Source of the DNA: Patescibacteria group bacterium UBA2193
GTDB lineage: Bacteria; Patescibacteriota; Minisyncoccia; Moranbacterales; DUUL01
Assembly (NCBI GenBank): GCA_002327335.1
Contig: DCVH01000068.1
Coordinates: 3,701-8,763, forward strand
Reading direction: 5' to 3'
DNA length: 5,063 nucleotides
The notes under the pieces were generated by a model that was given only the letters and a program-made list of their open reading frames with translations, made no database searches and was not told the origin of the DNA. Positions 4,931 through 5,063 of the stretch are shown here, one piece after another. Both the position numbers and the translations under genes were made by a program. How positions within the stretch are numbered: the first letter of the stretch is position 1; each line of letters starts with the position of its first letter.

Positions 4931-5063
4931 CCTTTTGTTGCCAACTTTTACTTTCTGCATCAAAAGAAGACCTTACTGATTAATACGCACAAAGGGAAAA
5001 GTATTTTCAAGGGATGTTTTTTGCATTAAGATTGGGAGTTGAATGCAGGCCGGAGAATTTGAC

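Larger units (their letters stand above)
4700..5063. other. Intergenic regulatory region, no confident gene
   Basis: No supported reading frame is visible in these 364 bases. They hold the two minus-strand promoter candidates, the TTTAGTTTA palindrome (4745-4766), the palindrome 4889-4900, and a 9-base direct repeat TTGATTATT at 4850-4858 and 4861-4869 with an 11-base period, about one helical turn. A plus-strand TATAAT at 4881-4886 with TTGTTT 18 bases upstream could be a divergent promoter. Confidence 0.5.

Noticed and set aside
5014..5063. Plus-strand frame starting ATG at 5014 and open to the window edge
   Set aside because: Only 16 codons are visible, without a recognisable motif. The GGG just before the ATG is too close to serve as a ribosome binding site. 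It could be a gene start but cannot be supported.

Overview
The window is AT-rich and compactly organised, and every confident gene except one lies on the minus strand. Four features fit a Patescibacteria/CPR-type bacterium (Parcubacteria-like): the starts have almost no Shine-Dalgarno sequences, the tRNA gene does not encode CCA, a GtrA-type membrane protein sits next to an unrecognised acidic coiled-coil protein, and the intergenic DNA contains degenerate short repeats. This placement is an inference from style; there is no 16S gene or phylogenetic marker search behind it.

Layout from left to right. Positions ~48-502 (minus) hold what looks like a stand-alone structured RNA gene of about 450 nt. 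It has a near-consensus promoter (509-537), four helical domains in a GC-rich block, and an intrinsic terminator (50-86). It has no convincing reading frame and I cannot match it to RNase P, tmRNA, SRP, 6S or self-splicing introns. This is the strongest candidate for something undescribed. Its -35 box coincides with the stop codon and probable terminal end of a transposase remnant (534-671, minus). Next come a YvbK-like GNAT acetyltransferase (708-1166, plus), a hairpin terminator shared with the opposite strand, and tRNA-Gln(UUG) (1204-1275, minus).

Positions 1276-1439 are a degenerate AACTA/TAGTT repeat tract with a large inverted repeat. It runs into the 3' end of dnaX (1426-3069, minus), which encodes the DNA polymerase III tau/gamma subunit. 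dnaX has its own promoter (3109-3138) and an in-frame A AAA AAG slippery heptamer at codons 427-429. The heptamer could yield a shorter gamma-like protein, as in E. coli.

Upstream of dnaX, a two-gene unit on the minus strand encodes an unrecognised 284-residue protein with an internally duplicated beta-rich domain (3845-4699) and a GtrA-family membrane protein (3200-3829). It ends in an intrinsic terminator (3154-3183). The last 360 bases (4700-5063) hold no clear gene but contain two promoter-like elements and several palindromes that probably drive this operon.

Together the window mixes one core replication gene and one tRNA with envelope-related and accessory genes. The left 700 bases have the character of a variable locus: insertion-sequence debris, an RNA gene and an acetyltransferase.
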